A stretch of 64,000 bases of DNA from Mucinivorans hirudinis (GCA_000723505.1 HG934468.1:838798-902797); one strand, 5' to 3'. Shown: positions 7,351-17,350, counted from the stretch's first letter. The notes: a model not told the origin generated them from the letters alone. Numbers and translations: made by a program.

Positions 7351-10300
7351 ATGAGAAAATTTACGCAAGCATTATTAATCTTATCTCTGCTGTTGAGCGC
7401 GGCTTTCGCGTCTGCCCAGGTCAAAGGGTTGGTTAACACAACTCTTGACAATGGAAAGAAAGAGCCCTTAATTGGGGCAACAGTGATTCAGCAAGGCACT
7501 TCGCGAGGTGTAACCACCGACATTGACGGTCACTTTACAATCAATATCGAGTCCAAGAGTGCTGTCCTACAAATTTCTTACGTGGGCTACAAAACCAAAT
7601 TGGTTGATGTGGTTGATAATAGCAACATCGAGGTTATATTAGAGGAAGATGCAACCCAAATTGAAGAGGCTGTTGTTGTGGGTTACGGCACCCAACGCAA
7701 AGTCAATCTTTCGGGCGCCGTTGACCAGATGACTGCAAAGCAACTTCAAGCGAAACCGATTGCAAACCTTTCACAGGGTCTACAGGGAGCCATCCCAAAC
7801 CTCAACATTGATTTCGGAAGCGGACAGCCGGGCGCAGTCGCGAATATAAACATTCGCGGCACGACCTCTGTCAATGGTGGTTCTCCGCTGATTATCATCG
7901 ATGGAGTACCGGCAGAATCGGCAGAATTGAATCGGATTTCGCCGTCTGATATTTCATCAATTTCAGTGCTAAAGGACGCCTCCTCAGCAGCTATTTATGG
8001 TGCGAGAGCTGCATTTGGTGTTATTCTGATTACCACAAAACAGGGCAGTGTGGAAAAAAGCGAAAAATTGGTAATTGACTTCACCACAAACTTCGCGTGG
8101 AAAAAAGCATCGGTATTGCCAAATAAAATTTCCGACCCATATATATACGCACGATTGCTCCAAACTTCGGTTGATAACACACCTTGGGGGCGCGAAATTT
8201 ACAACGATTACCAGTTGGAGTGGGCGCGTCAGCGCTCTGACGACCCCTCGGTTGAGCAGGTGAGAATGAGCCAGAAAGATGCTAAATTATATGATTATAT
8301 GGGTAGTACCGACTGGACTCGCTACTATTTAGATAACTTTACACCTTCCAACAATCAGCAGCTCTCGATTTCGGGAAGCACGGAAAAGGCGAGCTACTAC
8401 TTCTCGGTAAATCAAAGTACCGAAAACGGTGCAATAGCAGTTGCAAATGACAGCTACAAACGATACGGAGTTCGCAACAACGTGATTTTCCGCCCATATA
8501 AATGGCTGACAGTTGGCAATAACAGCAACTACGCAACCTCAATACAGGAGCAACCGAGCTATCTTTCGATTTGGGATTTATATAATGTCTTCCCAACGGA
8601 TGTTGATAAAAACCCTGACGGAACGTGGGCTAATACCGGTATGGGGCGTGTGCTTGCCCGAATTACCGATGGTGGTCGCGAAACCACTCGAGATGATATT
8701 TTTACAACCACATTTACACTTGCCGCCCAAATCATACCGGAGGTTCTCAAAATCAATGGCGATTACACCTTCCGCCGTCAGGCTCGTGACTACCGATGGA
8801 ACTATTCAAAATACAAGATAGGTTTCGGTCCTGATGATATAAGAGAGGAGGGCACAAATGAGAGCTACCGCAGCGACAGTAAAACAACATATAAGTCAAT
8901 GAACTTATACCTCAATTTCAATAAAATGTGGGGCAAACACACAGTAACGGCACTATTGGGATACAACGAAGAATCGAGTGTGTATGATGGTTTTTCGGGT
9001 AGAATTGACAAACTTATTTCATCGTCTTTGCCCTCGTTGAATTTGGCAACGGGCACAGCAAAAGTTGCCGATTGGTACACAGATTGGGCTATCAGAGGCA
9101 TTTTTGGACGATTGAATTACACGTTTGATAACAAATATATTGTTGAACTCAACGCAAGGTACGATGGTTCGTCTCGTTTCCCAAAATCATCTCGCTTTGG
9201 GCTATTCCCTTCTGTTTCCGGCGCTTGGAGAATTGACAGAGAGTCTTTTATGGATTTTTCGGAATCGGTAGTTTCGCAACTCAAACTTCGTGCCTCTTAT
9301 GGTAGTTTAGGTAATCAATCGGTTGGCGCATATGGGTACATTAGCTCGATGGCATCGGCTCTGGCTACGCCAATCATCGGGGCTGACAGACCGCTATCGG
9401 TAGGTTCGCCTTCGATGGTCTCGGGCAATTACACTTGGGAGAAGGTGAGCACAACTAACTTTGGTATCGACCTGAACCTGTTAGACAACAAGATAACAAC
9501 ATCGTTCGACTTTTACACTCGCAACACCGAGGGAATGTTGGTCGCGGGTAAAGCTCTACCTGGTGTGCTGGGCACATCCGCACCTAAGGAGAATGCAGCA
9601 GACCTGCGCACAAAGGGCTGGGAACTCAGCGTTGGCTACAACGATTCGTTCCAAGTCGGAGGTTCGCCGCTGAATTTCAATACAAGATTTGTACTCTCTG
9701 ACAGCCGCTCTCACATCACCAAGTTTGACAATCCGACCAGACTTCTATCCCAGTATTATGTTGGATACGAGATGGGGGAAATGTGGGGTTTGCAGAGCGA
9801 CGGCTTCTTCAACTCGCAAGCCGAAATTGATGCCTTAGACCAAAGTGCAATCATTCCGTGGGGAGCTTTGACCATCACCAACGGGTGGCCTAAATATATA
9901 GATAGAGACAAGAACGAAAAGATTGAGAAGGGTACAACTGTGGATGACCCCAAAGACCTTGCCATCATTGGCAACACCTCACCTCGCTTCCGGTATGGCA
10001 TTAACTTGGGCGCGGATTGGAAGGGCTTTGATTTGAACGTATTCCTACAAGGGGTCGGCAAAAGAGACTACTACCCGACACACTACCTCTATTGGGGATT
10101 CTATCAACAACCCTATGCCGGAGGATACCAACACCTGCTGGATTTCTATCGCGAATTTGACGATAAGGATATGTCGAAACATTCGCAATCATACATCAAC
10201 TCAGGTCTTGCCAGTGCAAATAGAGATGCAAAGTATCCGGTACTTCAATCGTGGCTTGCCGACCAAAATGGCGGAGCAGGATATAATGGGTTGGTTATCC

Positions 10301-10551
10301 CTCAAACAAAATACCTGCTGGACGGTTCATATCTTAGAATCAAGAATATAACGCTTGGTTATACTCTTCCGTCTTCGCTGACAAAGAAATTAACCATCGA
10401 ACGACTGAGGATTTATGTGAGTGGGGATAATATCTTTGAATTTTCACAAATTAAAAATTATTTCGACCCCGAGGCTATCACAAATGACAATACCGGGTAT
10501 GTTTATCCATTCCAAAGAACATTTACGGTAGGTTTTAACATCACTTTCTAA
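7351..10551 (+). CDS. SusC/RagA-family TonB-dependent outer-membrane transporter
   Basis: 1066 residues. Signal peptide to about residue 22 (AAFASAQ), then a CarboxypepD_reg-like beta-sandwich (about 24-108: LIGATVIQQGTSRGVTTD; ISYVGYKTKLVDV) and a plug domain opened by VVVGYGTQRKVNLSGAV (about 112-128) with GRGT-type segments such as INIRGTTSVNGGSPLIIID. A long beta barrel ends in an aromatic C-terminus (TVGFNITF). It forms the barrel of a SusCD importer that takes substrate bound by the SusD lid. The partner SusD starts 12 bases after the stop, and a PHP phosphoesterase follows, which hints at a phospho-ester substrate. This is inference only. Confidence 0.95.
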   Translation: MRKFTQALLILSLLLSAAFASAQVKGLVNTTLDNGKKEPLIGATVIQQGTSRGVTTDIDGHFTINIESKSAVLQISYVGYKTKLVDVVDNSNIEVILEEDATQIEEAVVVGYGTQRKVNLSGAVDQMTAKQLQAKPIANLSQGLQGAIPNLNIDFGSGQPGAVANINIRGTTSVNGGSPLIIIDGVPAESAELNRISPSDISSISVLKDASSAAIYGARAAFGVILITTKQGSVEKSEKLVIDFTTNFAWKKASVLPNKISDPYIYARLLQTSVDNTPWGREIYNDYQLEWARQRSDDPSVEQVRMSQKDAKLYDYMGSTDWTRYYLDNFTPSNNQQLSISGSTEKASYYFSVNQSTENGAIAVANDSYKRYGVRNNVIFRPYKWLTVGNNSNYATSIQEQPSYLSIWDLYNVFPTDVDKNPDGTWANTGMGRVLARITDGGRETTRDDIFTTTFTLAAQIIPEVLKINGDYTFRRQARDYRWNYSKYKIGFGPDDIREEGTNESYRSDSKTTYKSMNLYLNFNKMWGKHTVTALLGYNEESSVYDGFSGRIDKLISSSLPSLNLATGTAKVADWYTDWAIRGIFGRLNYTFDNKYIVELNARYDGSSRFPKSSRFGLFPSVSGAWRIDRESFMDFSESVVSQLKLRASYGSLGNQSVGAYGYISSMASALATPIIGADRPLSVGSPSMVSGNYTWEKVSTTNFGIDLNLLDNKITTSFDFYTRNTEGMLVAGKALPGVLGTSAPKENAADLRTKGWELSVGYNDSFQVGGSPLNFNTRFVLSDSRSHITKFDNPTRLLSQYYVGYEMGEMWGLQSDGFFNSQAEIDALDQSAIIPWGALTITNGWPKYIDRDKNEKIEKGTTVDDPKDLAIIGNTSPRFRYGINLGADWKGFDLNVFLQGVGKRDYYPTHYLYWGFYQQPYAGGYQHLLDFYREFDDKDMSKHSQSYINSGLASANRDAKYPVLQSWLADQNGGAGYNGLVIPQTKYLLDGSYLRIKNITLGYTLPSSLTKKLTIERLRIYVSGDNIFEFSQIKNYFDPEAITNDNTGYVYPFQRTFTVGFNITF

Positions 10552-10563
10552 CAAATCAAAAAT

Positions 10564-12360
10564 ATGAAACCAATCAATATATCGGCAATTATTCTATCAG
10601 TCCTCCTCTTGGTGAGTTGTAATGACGCTTTTATGGAACGAGTTCCAAAGACTGAAATATCACCGGAAACGTTTTTCAAAACAGAAGAAGACCTTCAAAT
10701 GTACATTTACGGACTCTACGATTTCCCCGGTCTGGGAATGTGCACCGATGATTACTATGCAACGACCGACAATGGGGTGTCGGTGGGAACTCCCGGCGAA
10801 TTGGTAAATATTATGAACAATAGCTCTATCAGCTCTGAGAATATCAATGGTGGTTGGAGCTGGGGACAACTTCGCAAAATCAACATCTTTATGGATAATT
10901 TCCGTAAAGCCACCATCTCGCAAGAGGCATTGAACCACTACGAGGGAGTTGCTCGGTTTTTTAGAGCAAAATTCTACTACGACAAAGTGCTTCGTTACAA
11001 CGATGTACCCTGGTATGAAACAACGTTAGAGACAAGCAGTGAGGAGCTCTATAAAAAACAAGACCCCCGAACAGTTGTCGTAGATAAGATTATGGAGGAC
11101 TTTGCCTTTGCTGCTCAACACGTTCGCACGGGTCAGAAGGGTGGTGCGGTAGATAAATGGGTGGTGATGACCTACTATGCCCGCACAGCTCTATTCGAGG
11201 GGTCGTGGCGTAAGTACCATCCTGAGTTGAACCTTGCCTCTACGGCTAACAAATACTTTGAGTTGGCTGCTACGATTTCGGCAGAGATAATGGCTAAGGG
11301 GGGATTCTCAATCTATAATACGGGTAACCCAAAGACAGATTACCGAACACTATTCATCTCGCCCGATTTGACAAAAAATCGCGAAGTGATTCTTACAACC
11401 ATATACGACTACGATATTCGTTCAAACGGCTACTGGGCTTATATGTTCGGAGATTATGAGCCTTGTCCCACAAAGGATATTATTCAAGACTATCTAATGG
11501 CTGACGGCAGCTACTATTCTTCACAGAGCAATTATAAAACAAGGGACTACGTCGAGGAGTTCACCTCTCGCGATAATAGGCTCTACCAGACATTTGTCTA
11601 TCCCGGTTGGGAGCTAATCAATACCGAGACCTATGCACAGGGTGCGGGGCTTCACATTCCGCGTTTGGCAAAGAGTTTTTCGGGATACCACCAACTCAAA
11701 GGTTTTCAGAATACAAAGGGGATCACCTATAATGGCGGCATTGATTGGCCTGTGCTTCGTTACGCCGAAGTGTTGTTAATCTTTGCCGAGGCAAAAGCAG
11801 AGTTGGGAACCCTTACACAAGGTGATTTAAATGCAACTATCAACGTTTTGCGCCAACGAGCAGCAATGCCTTCGATGATGTTGAACCCTGCAATCGACCC
11901 CGTTCAGACGGCACGCTATCCCCTTGTAACCAATTCTAACATCCTTGAAATACGCCGTGAACGCCGCATAGAATTTGCAAGCGAAGGTTATCGTTATGCC
12001 GACCTTATGCGCTGGAATGCCGGAAAACTATTAGAACGACCCCAACTGGGCATCTACTTCAAAGGTCTGGGTAAGTATGATATGAATGGAGACGGGGTTG
12101 AGGATATTTGCCTACTGGATAAGAGCGCAACTATTCCTGCCGTAAAGGAGAAAAATTCATTGGGCAAAGATCTAATATACTACAGGGTGGGCAAATATGG
12201 TGAGGCTGTTGATGCCTTCCTCGAAAACGGCACGAGCGGTTGTATGATTTATGCTCCCACGATGGGCACATTTTCAGCACCTCGCGACTACTATCGTCCC
12301 GTTCCAAAAACTCAAGTCGTACTTAATCCTAATCTATATCAGCAATTTGGCTGGAAATAA
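10564..12360 (+). CDS. SusD/RagB-family nutrient-binding lipoprotein
   Basis: 598 residues with lipobox LLLVSCND (Cys near residue 19). The N-terminal SusD-like segment ERVPKTEISPETFFKTEEDLQMY is followed by TPR-type helices (NHYEGVARFFRAKFYY; YYDKVLRYNDVPWYE) and the C-terminal RagB signature RYAEVLLIFAEAKAELG with RRERRIEFASEGYRYADLMRW. It sits on the cell surface as the lid of the upstream SusC. Near the C-terminus KYDMNGDGVED is a possible Ca-binding loop. It is translated from the same mRNA as susC and the PHP gene. Confidence 0.95.
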   Translation: MKPINISAIILSVLLLVSCNDAFMERVPKTEISPETFFKTEEDLQMYIYGLYDFPGLGMCTDDYYATTDNGVSVGTPGELVNIMNNSSISSENINGGWSWGQLRKINIFMDNFRKATISQEALNHYEGVARFFRAKFYYDKVLRYNDVPWYETTLETSSEELYKKQDPRTVVVDKIMEDFAFAAQHVRTGQKGGAVDKWVVMTYYARTALFEGSWRKYHPELNLASTANKYFELAATISAEIMAKGGFSIYNTGNPKTDYRTLFISPDLTKNREVILTTIYDYDIRSNGYWAYMFGDYEPCPTKDIIQDYLMADGSYYSSQSNYKTRDYVEEFTSRDNRLYQTFVYPGWELINTETYAQGAGLHIPRLAKSFSGYHQLKGFQNTKGITYNGGIDWPVLRYAEVLLIFAEAKAELGTLTQGDLNATINVLRQRAAMPSMMLNPAIDPVQTARYPLVTNSNILEIRRERRIEFASEGYRYADLMRWNAGKLLERPQLGIYFKGLGKYDMNGDGVEDICLLDKSATIPAVKEKNSLGKDLIYYRVGKYGEAVDAFLENGTSGCMIYAPTMGTFSAPRDYYRPVPKTQVVLNPNLYQQFGWK

Positions 12361-12374
12361 AAAACTTTTAGAAA

Positions 12375-13457
12375 ATGAAAAAAAAGGTATTAATCACAGC
12401 ATTTGCGGCTCTATTGCTGCAAGCAGGGGCTCAGCACAAAAATTCTGAGAAGATGGGCGATTATCAACCCAAAGTTCGCCGCGAAATATCGATTCCAGAT
12501 ATTGACGGAATGAAAGTCATTAAGTGCGACTTTCATATGCACACCGTAAATTCGGATGGCAATATAGCCCCTTGGGTTCGTGTCGATGAGGCTTGGGAAG
12601 AGGGTCTTGATGCAATTGCAATCACCGACCATATTTCACACACAGCCGGTTCGCGTGACGAAAATAGGTCATATAATCAAGCCTTAGCTGAGGCTCAAAA
12701 GCTTGGAATAACCCTTATTCGTGGAGGTGAAATGAGCTACTCGATGGCACCGGGACACGCCAATGCACTCTTTATTGAGGATGTCAATAAACTTCAAACC
12801 GGGGATTGGCGTGCTGCCTTTGCAGAGGCTAAGGCTCAGGGAGCATTCATCGAATGGAATCACCCGGGATGGGGGGTAGATACCATCAAATGGCACAAAG
12901 AGCACACGGAACTCTTTGAAAAGGGAATGCTTAACGGTATCGAGATTTTTTGTGAATTGGAGTGGTATCCCGAGGCTGTTGAGTGGTGTTTTCAAAAAAA
13001 CTTGACTCTGATTGCCAATACAGATTCTCACGAATCTATGGCAAGACTCTATGACTTTAATACAATGAAGCACCGTCCGATGACACTGGTACTTGCCTCG
13101 GATAATTCGGCAGATGCAATCAAAGAGGCACTCTTTGCCGGTCGTACGATAGCCTATTTTTATAGCACTCTCATCGGAAAGGAGGCTCTCCTTAGGAGCT
13201 TATTCAACAGTTCGATAGAGATTTCTAAACCACATTTAACGAAAGATAATCAGAAATTTGTACGAGTGTCGAATAGTTCTGATATTGACTTTGAATTGAG
13301 CATCAAAAATTCACAGAAGGGTTGTCCCGAAAAAATAACCATCCCCGGTGGTTCGTCAATCAATGTTGTAATTGGCTCTAATGCAGATGGGGTCAGCTAT
13401 TTTGTTGATAATTGCCTAATTTCGCACAACAAAAAACTCGAAGTAGTACTCTTCTAA
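12375..13457 (+). CDS. Secreted PHP-domain phosphodiesterase (Sb-PDE/CehA-like)
   Basis: 360 residues with a probable signal peptide (MKKKVLITAFAALLLQAGAQ). PHP metal-binding motifs appear in order: DFHMHTVNSDG (about 53-63), AITDHISH (about 80), GGEMSYS, EWNHPGWG and NTDSHESM (about 215-222). These build a trinuclear metal site for hydrolysing phosphate esters. The layout resembles the Sb-PDE family of phosphodiesterases. Encoded 14 bases after susD and followed by a strong terminator, it is the third gene of the operon and probably cleaves phosphodiesters in the periplasm or at the surface before or after import by the SusCD pair. The natural substrate is unknown. Confidence 0.82.
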   Translation: MKKKVLITAFAALLLQAGAQHKNSEKMGDYQPKVRREISIPDIDGMKVIKCDFHMHTVNSDGNIAPWVRVDEAWEEGLDAIAITDHISHTAGSRDENRSYNQALAEAQKLGITLIRGGEMSYSMAPGHANALFIEDVNKLQTGDWRAAFAEAKAQGAFIEWNHPGWGVDTIKWHKEHTELFEKGMLNGIEIFCELEWYPEAVEWCFQKNLTLIANTDSHESMARLYDFNTMKHRPMTLVLASDNSADAIKEALFAGRTIAYFYSTLIGKEALLRSLFNSSIEISKPHLTKDNQKFVRVSNSSDIDFELSIKNSQKGCPEKITIPGGSSINVVIGSNADGVSYFVDNCLISHNKKLEVVLF

Positions 13458-13476
13458 ATATCTTCTGTTTGTCAAT

Positions 13477-13517
13477 AAAAAATCTCGGAACTTTCTCAAT
13501 AAGTTCCGAGATTTTTT
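13477..13517. terminator. Bidirectional intrinsic terminator between convergent units
   Basis: A perfect 17-bp stem (13477-13493 with 13501-13517) and a 7-base loop, with A and T runs at the ends. It ends the SusCD-PHP operon from the left and the lipoprotein gene from the right. Confidence 0.92.
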
Positions 13518-13561
13518 GGAATGGAAATAGCTCAAAAATATGGAAATAAATATTTTACGCC

Positions 13562-15217
13562 TTAGTGGAGTGTCACCGTAAAAGTAGTAACTACTCCTTC
13601 TAAACCAAACTCATTGGCGGAAATAAAAGCAACTTCAAGAGTAAGACGATTGCCCTCTTTTTTTGCCGTTCTGAGTTCAAATATGGGCTGTAGCAATAAT
13701 ATATCCCCGGTTTGCAATACGCGTGCACTTTGAGCTATCAGCGCATCCACCTCCTGTCCGTTCATTCGATCTTTATCCCAGGCAAGCATAACAAATTTTT
13801 TATCGCGGCTTATGTACATTTGCGCAAGTTTAATCCAAATTGATATAGGATATTTTTGCACTTGTTCGAGGACATTACCATCAGAAAGCTTTTTAAACTT
13901 CTTTCCCATCGCCTCTCCCAAATCCGCCGATGTAGCTAAACCCCACTCTTCTTTTAAGTCCGAAAGCGGTTTAAATCCCTCGAAAATAAAGTCAAATTCA
14001 GCCAATATGTTATCCCCATCTTTGATTGGAGCCAGCGAGAGCTTGCAACGAATAGAGTTAGAATATACATTGGAATTTTTACTATTCTCCACATACATCA
14101 ATGCATACTCATTACTATCATCTCCCTGCACCCTAGCGAACTTATTAATAAATACATCTAAATTTTTATATACTCCCTGCATATAAAAATTTTTAGTCTC
14201 CTCCTTCAGTAAGGATACCTTACGCTTATAAAACAGATTATGGTCAAAAGAGAGCGAAGGACGTTCCTTGGCGCTAGTGGCACCCTTGATTCCGTTGTAA
14301 GTTATGACAAAAGATATTTTTTTAGCTATATTGTCATATGATACATCGGAAATTTGTGTCTTCTTGATGTCCTCCTCCGTGAAGTGATAGACTGTTCCGT
14401 CCACATCGCTTGAATAGAAACCAACCCATTGACTTAGATATTCAACAGTAAACTTCGCCGGTTGCTTGAGCCGATATAACTCGTCAAAGGCTATGGTAGT
14501 CGCTTCGGGGTTTTTGCCAAACTCACTTTTCCACTTAACGTGAGCTCGAGTTGCTATGTGGTGGTCTTCCGGTTTTTTTGTCAAACCATCAAAACTATAC
14601 GTCTCACTAAATGGTTTTCCGCCTATCGTACCCTCTATTTTTACGGTCAATTTCCCCAACCTTTCATTCTTGAGTGTCACCACACCTTTAGTTATGCGCA
14701 TAACTCTACCGTTCACCGTTTTTTCATCGGTGGCGTTTGTTATCAGGGCTATGACTTGTGCCACAGTTTCATTACCACTTATGCCTAAATAAGCCTTAAT
14801 ATCTTCTAAGGTTGGAGGCGACTGCTCTACTACAGTGACTGCAAACCCTTCAAAAGGGTATTCTTTAGCACTAAATTTTTTGCCATCTATCGTACCCTCT
14901 ACTTTTACGGTAAATTTACCCTCTTCATCACTTTGTTTTACCACCTCGCTTTTGGCTATTTGGAGAACTTTTCCATTCACCTTTTTTTCACCGGTAACAC
15001 TGGTTATCAAAGCTATGGCTTGTGCTACCGTTTGCTCTTTGGATAGACCAAAATAAGAGGTTAAATCCTCTATGGTTGGAGGCACAACGATTGACTCATC
15101 CCCGCCCGTCTGTTCTGGGGATGGCTTATTGATTTCCTGTGAATGTTTTTGGTCTTTACAAGCACTTACTGCTACAAGCAGGAGCATTAGACATATAATT
15201 CTGTTCATAGTTTTCAT
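13562..15217 (-). CDS. Lipoprotein with two tandem N-terminal repeats, function unknown
   Basis: 551 residues with lipobox AVSACKD (Cys about 20). After a short linker come two tandem repeats of about 85 residues (roughly 47-130 and 134-213). Both begin PPT(I/L)ED and contain TVAQ(A/V)IALIT, VNG(K/R)V and (F/L)TVK(V/I)EGTI(D/G)GK. The next about 335 residues are a mixed alpha/beta region with no motif I can name. The duplication suggests small beta-rich adhesion or binding modules on the cell surface. The gene stands alone between two terminators. Confidence 0.75.
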   Translation of the reverse strand: MKTMNRIICLMLLLVAVSACKDQKHSQEINKPSPEQTGGDESIVVPPTIEDLTSYFGLSKEQTVAQAIALITSVTGEKKVNGKVLQIAKSEVVKQSDEEGKFTVKVEGTIDGKKFSAKEYPFEGFAVTVVEQSPPTLEDIKAYLGISGNETVAQVIALITNATDEKTVNGRVMRITKGVVTLKNERLGKLTVKIEGTIGGKPFSETYSFDGLTKKPEDHHIATRAHVKWKSEFGKNPEATTIAFDELYRLKQPAKFTVEYLSQWVGFYSSDVDGTVYHFTEEDIKKTQISDVSYDNIAKKISFVITYNGIKGATSAKERPSLSFDHNLFYKRKVSLLKEETKNFYMQGVYKNLDVFINKFARVQGDDSNEYALMYVENSKNSNVYSNSIRCKLSLAPIKDGDNILAEFDFIFEGFKPLSDLKEEWGLATSADLGEAMGKKFKKLSDGNVLEQVQKYPISIWIKLAQMYISRDKKFVMLAWDKDRMNGQEVDALIAQSARVLQTGDILLLQPIFELRTAKKEGNRLTLEVAFISANEFGLEGVVTTFTVTLH

Positions 15218-15368
15218 AGTTTAATATTATTTGCGAATTAATTAATAAAGATACCCTCTATCGTACACTTTCGCCTTACATAACGCTAAAATTATATATT
15301 TATTGTCCATAAAACAATACGTAACATTGCTGAGGTTTATAAACATCAAAGTCTGTCAATCCTAAAAT

Positions 15369-15401
15369 AGGGGTACTCTCGAGTAAATCGAGAGCACCCC
15401 T
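15369..15401 (-). terminator. Intrinsic terminator after the GntR gene
   Basis: AGGGGT-A-CTCTCGA pairs with TCGAGAG-C-ACCCCT around a 5-base loop; leftward transcription continues into CTATTTTAGG. It ends the ABC/GntR operon. Confidence 0.75.
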
Positions 15402-15410
15402 AAATGTTTG

Positions 15411-15758
15411 TTACGATACGTGGTAAAATTTTATTAACTCCTCGATTGTAATGCCTAAACTCCTCATTTGGGCAAAAATATCGGGGAGTGTATCTTCAAT
15501 AAACTCGCGGCGTTGCATTGCCACGATTTTTTCACGTGCCCCCTCGGCTACAAAATAGCCAATACCGCGCTTAATGACTATAATATCCTCGCGGGTTAGG
15601 TACTCATAAGAGCGCATACAAGTATTGGGATTGACCCCCAACTCGCTGCCTAAATCCCTGACCGAAGGGATGCGCTCCTGCCACTCACCCTCAACTATTC
15701 GCGCACAAACTAATGCCGCAATTTGGAGGTAGATGGGTCTGTTATCTTTGAAATCCAT
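15411..15758 (-). CDS. Short GntR-family (YtrA-type) transcriptional regulator
   Basis: 115 residues, the compact YtrA form. A winged helix-turn-helix spans about 8-75, opening with DNRPIYLQIAALVCARIVEGEW and including IPSVRDLGSELGVNPNTCMRSYEYL. A short C-terminal helical tail replaces a large effector domain. YtrA-type repressors normally control the ABC transporter encoded with them. Here the regulator is last in the operon, behind an intercistronic hairpin, and a likely operator overlaps the operon promoter (18181-18202), so negative autoregulation is inferred. Confidence 0.88.
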   Translation of the reverse strand: MDFKDNRPIYLQIAALVCARIVEGEWQERIPSVRDLGSELGVNPNTCMRSYEYLTREDIIVIKRGIGYFVAEGAREKIVAMQRREFIEDTLPDIFAQMRSLGITIEELIKFYHVS

Positions 15759-15781
15759 TTTATTTTCAATTAATCACTCTC

Positions 15782-15821
15782 CCTGCTTGCAATTATGGCT
15801 TTCGCCATAGTGGCAAGCAGG
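15782..15821 (-). promoter_or_regulatory. Intercistronic two-tier hairpin before the GntR gene
   Basis: CCTGCTTGC (15782-15790) pairs with GCAAGCAGG (15813-15821), and inside it TATGGC pairs with GCCATA around a TTTC loop. No T run follows on the minus strand, so it more likely stabilises or processes mRNA, or tunes regulator translation, than terminates. Confidence 0.55.
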
Positions 15822-15828
15822 AAAGGTA

Positions 15829-16629
15829 CTATTTTGTTATTTGCAATTTACGGTAGCGTCGCCAAGCAATTAAAAACATTCCCGAGATTATGAGTATACC
15901 CAACCCCTCTAACGTGCCTCTGAACAAGCTCACAACCGCCTCTTCGCCATATTCTAAAACAATTCTATTTGCCCATATCTGCAATCTGTGGAGAAACAAT
16001 TCAAAGTTTATTAACTTCGCCATATAATATCCTATCCAACCTGTCACAAACGATATGCCCCACAATGAGAGCAGAGTGAAGAGGAAGTGCAGGCGGCGGA
16101 AGAGTACAGCTCCGATAAAGTAGAGCGACAATGTGAAGAGTGCGCCGAGTGCCACATCAAAGAATATCCTAAAACGAGTTCCCATTACAAAGAAATTGAA
16201 TGGCATATCCCAGATTGCTGTCCACATCCAATTCACCAGTGAGCCGATGCCAAGGAGAATAGCGGGGACAATAAAGAGGTGGAACTTTGCCGCAAAAACA
16301 AACTTTTCAAGTTTGGAGGCAGGTAGCATCATCGTAGCCACCGAGTATCCTTTGTTGAAGTAGTTGCGGAATGAAAACGATGTAAACACCAACACAAAAA
16401 GCGCCAAGAAAAACCACGAGTTTATCACAGGTGTAGATGCGTTGTGATAGACAACCCAATCTGATGATTCTGAGTGTTTTATTTTACTCTCACCAATATT
16501 TGGCAGATAGTAGAAAATATTGAGCATCGCAAATATTCCGCCCATTAACAGCAGGTATAGTCTACGGTTGCTCATCAGCTCCGCTCGCGAGTAGAGCCAA
16601 TATCGTTTAAGTGAAAATTTGTTGTTCAT
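15829..16629 (-). CDS. ABC-2-like membrane protein (permease 2 of the GntR-linked transporter)
   Basis: 266 residues with about six hydrophobic segments (for example LLLMGGIFAMLNIFYYLPNI, WFFLALFVLVFTSFSF and a final ILIISGMFLIAW). It is a diverged paralogue of the adjacent membrane protein: both contain FFYFLN/FRNYFNKGYSVATMMLPA(S/T) followed by KFxxAA, and both end WxRxRKLQITK. The pair presumably forms the membrane part of the transporter energised by the ATPase at 17347. The substrate is unknown; related GntR-ABC modules often respond to cell-envelope stress. Confidence 0.72.
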   Translation of the reverse strand: MNNKFSLKRYWLYSRAELMSNRRLYLLLMGGIFAMLNIFYYLPNIGESKIKHSESSDWVVYHNASTPVINSWFFLALFVLVFTSFSFRNYFNKGYSVATMMLPASKLEKFVFAAKFHLFIVPAILLGIGSLVNWMWTAIWDMPFNFFVMGTRFRIFFDVALGALFTLSLYFIGAVLFRRLHFLFTLLSLWGISFVTGWIGYYMAKLINFELFLHRLQIWANRIVLEYGEEAVVSLFRGTLEGLGILIISGMFLIAWRRYRKLQITK

Positions 16630-16633
16630 AATA

Positions 16634-17350
16634 TTACTTCGTTATTTGCAATTTGCGAAATCTGCTCCAACTCAGCAGCACCATCGCCAAAGTGATTCCC
16701 GAGAAAACTATTTCGAGTACAAGACCACTCAAATTGAAACTGAGATTGATGATCATCACTAAGTTGTATATCGCAACCCAGATAATGACCAATGAGATAA
16801 GAGTAAAGACAAAGTTAAATCTTCGGAAGCGAATCGCACCATAAAAGAATAGCGATAACATCATTAGAGTCATTAAGGAAAGGTCAATAAAATCCCTGAA
16901 GCTCAGAAATTTCCCTAACACAAACTCAACTCCATAAATCCAACTCCAAATCAAGTGAGCCAATGTTACCAATCCCAATGTCAGGGCGGGAAGTAACAGA
17001 AGATTGAAGAGCGCGGCGTAGGTAAACTTTTCGCTCCGGGTCGCCGGTAACATCATTGTTGCTACCGCATAGTTTTTATTGAGAAAGTAGTAAAAACTGA
17101 GCGAGACAAAGAGTGGTACCATTATGGCACTTATTGATAAACACAACATCACGGGAGCCGACAACATCGATGGTGTCGCAAAGAGCTTCATATCTATGGC
17201 TCCCGTCGCACGCAGGTAAAAGAGGTAGTATATCGTGTTGATTAACATAAAATAGGCTACCGTTGTCATTATATACAACTTGCTGCTCCCCGCCAAAGTA
17301 GCACGAGCATATTGCCCAAATCTATGCAGGGAAAAAATATCGTCTCTCAT
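16634..17350 (-). CDS. ABC-2-like membrane protein (permease 1)
   Basis: 238 residues, six predicted membrane segments. Shared motifs with the neighbouring paralogue are KNYAVATMMLPATRSEKF (about 93-110) and the C-terminal SWSRFRKLQITK. It starts within the last codons of the ATPase gene (4-base overlap), so translation is coupled. Membrane-embedded; its partners are the ATPase and permease 2. Confidence 0.72.
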   Translation of the reverse strand: MRDDIFSLHRFGQYARATLAGSSKLYIMTTVAYFMLINTIYYLFYLRATGAIDMKLFATPSMLSAPVMLCLSISAIMVPLFVSLSFYYFLNKNYAVATMMLPATRSEKFTYAALFNLLLLPALTLGLVTLAHLIWSWIYGVEFVLGKFLSFRDFIDLSLMTLMMLSLFFYGAIRFRRFNFVFTLISLVIIWVAIYNLVMIINLSFNLSGLVLEIVFSGITLAMVLLSWSRFRKLQITK

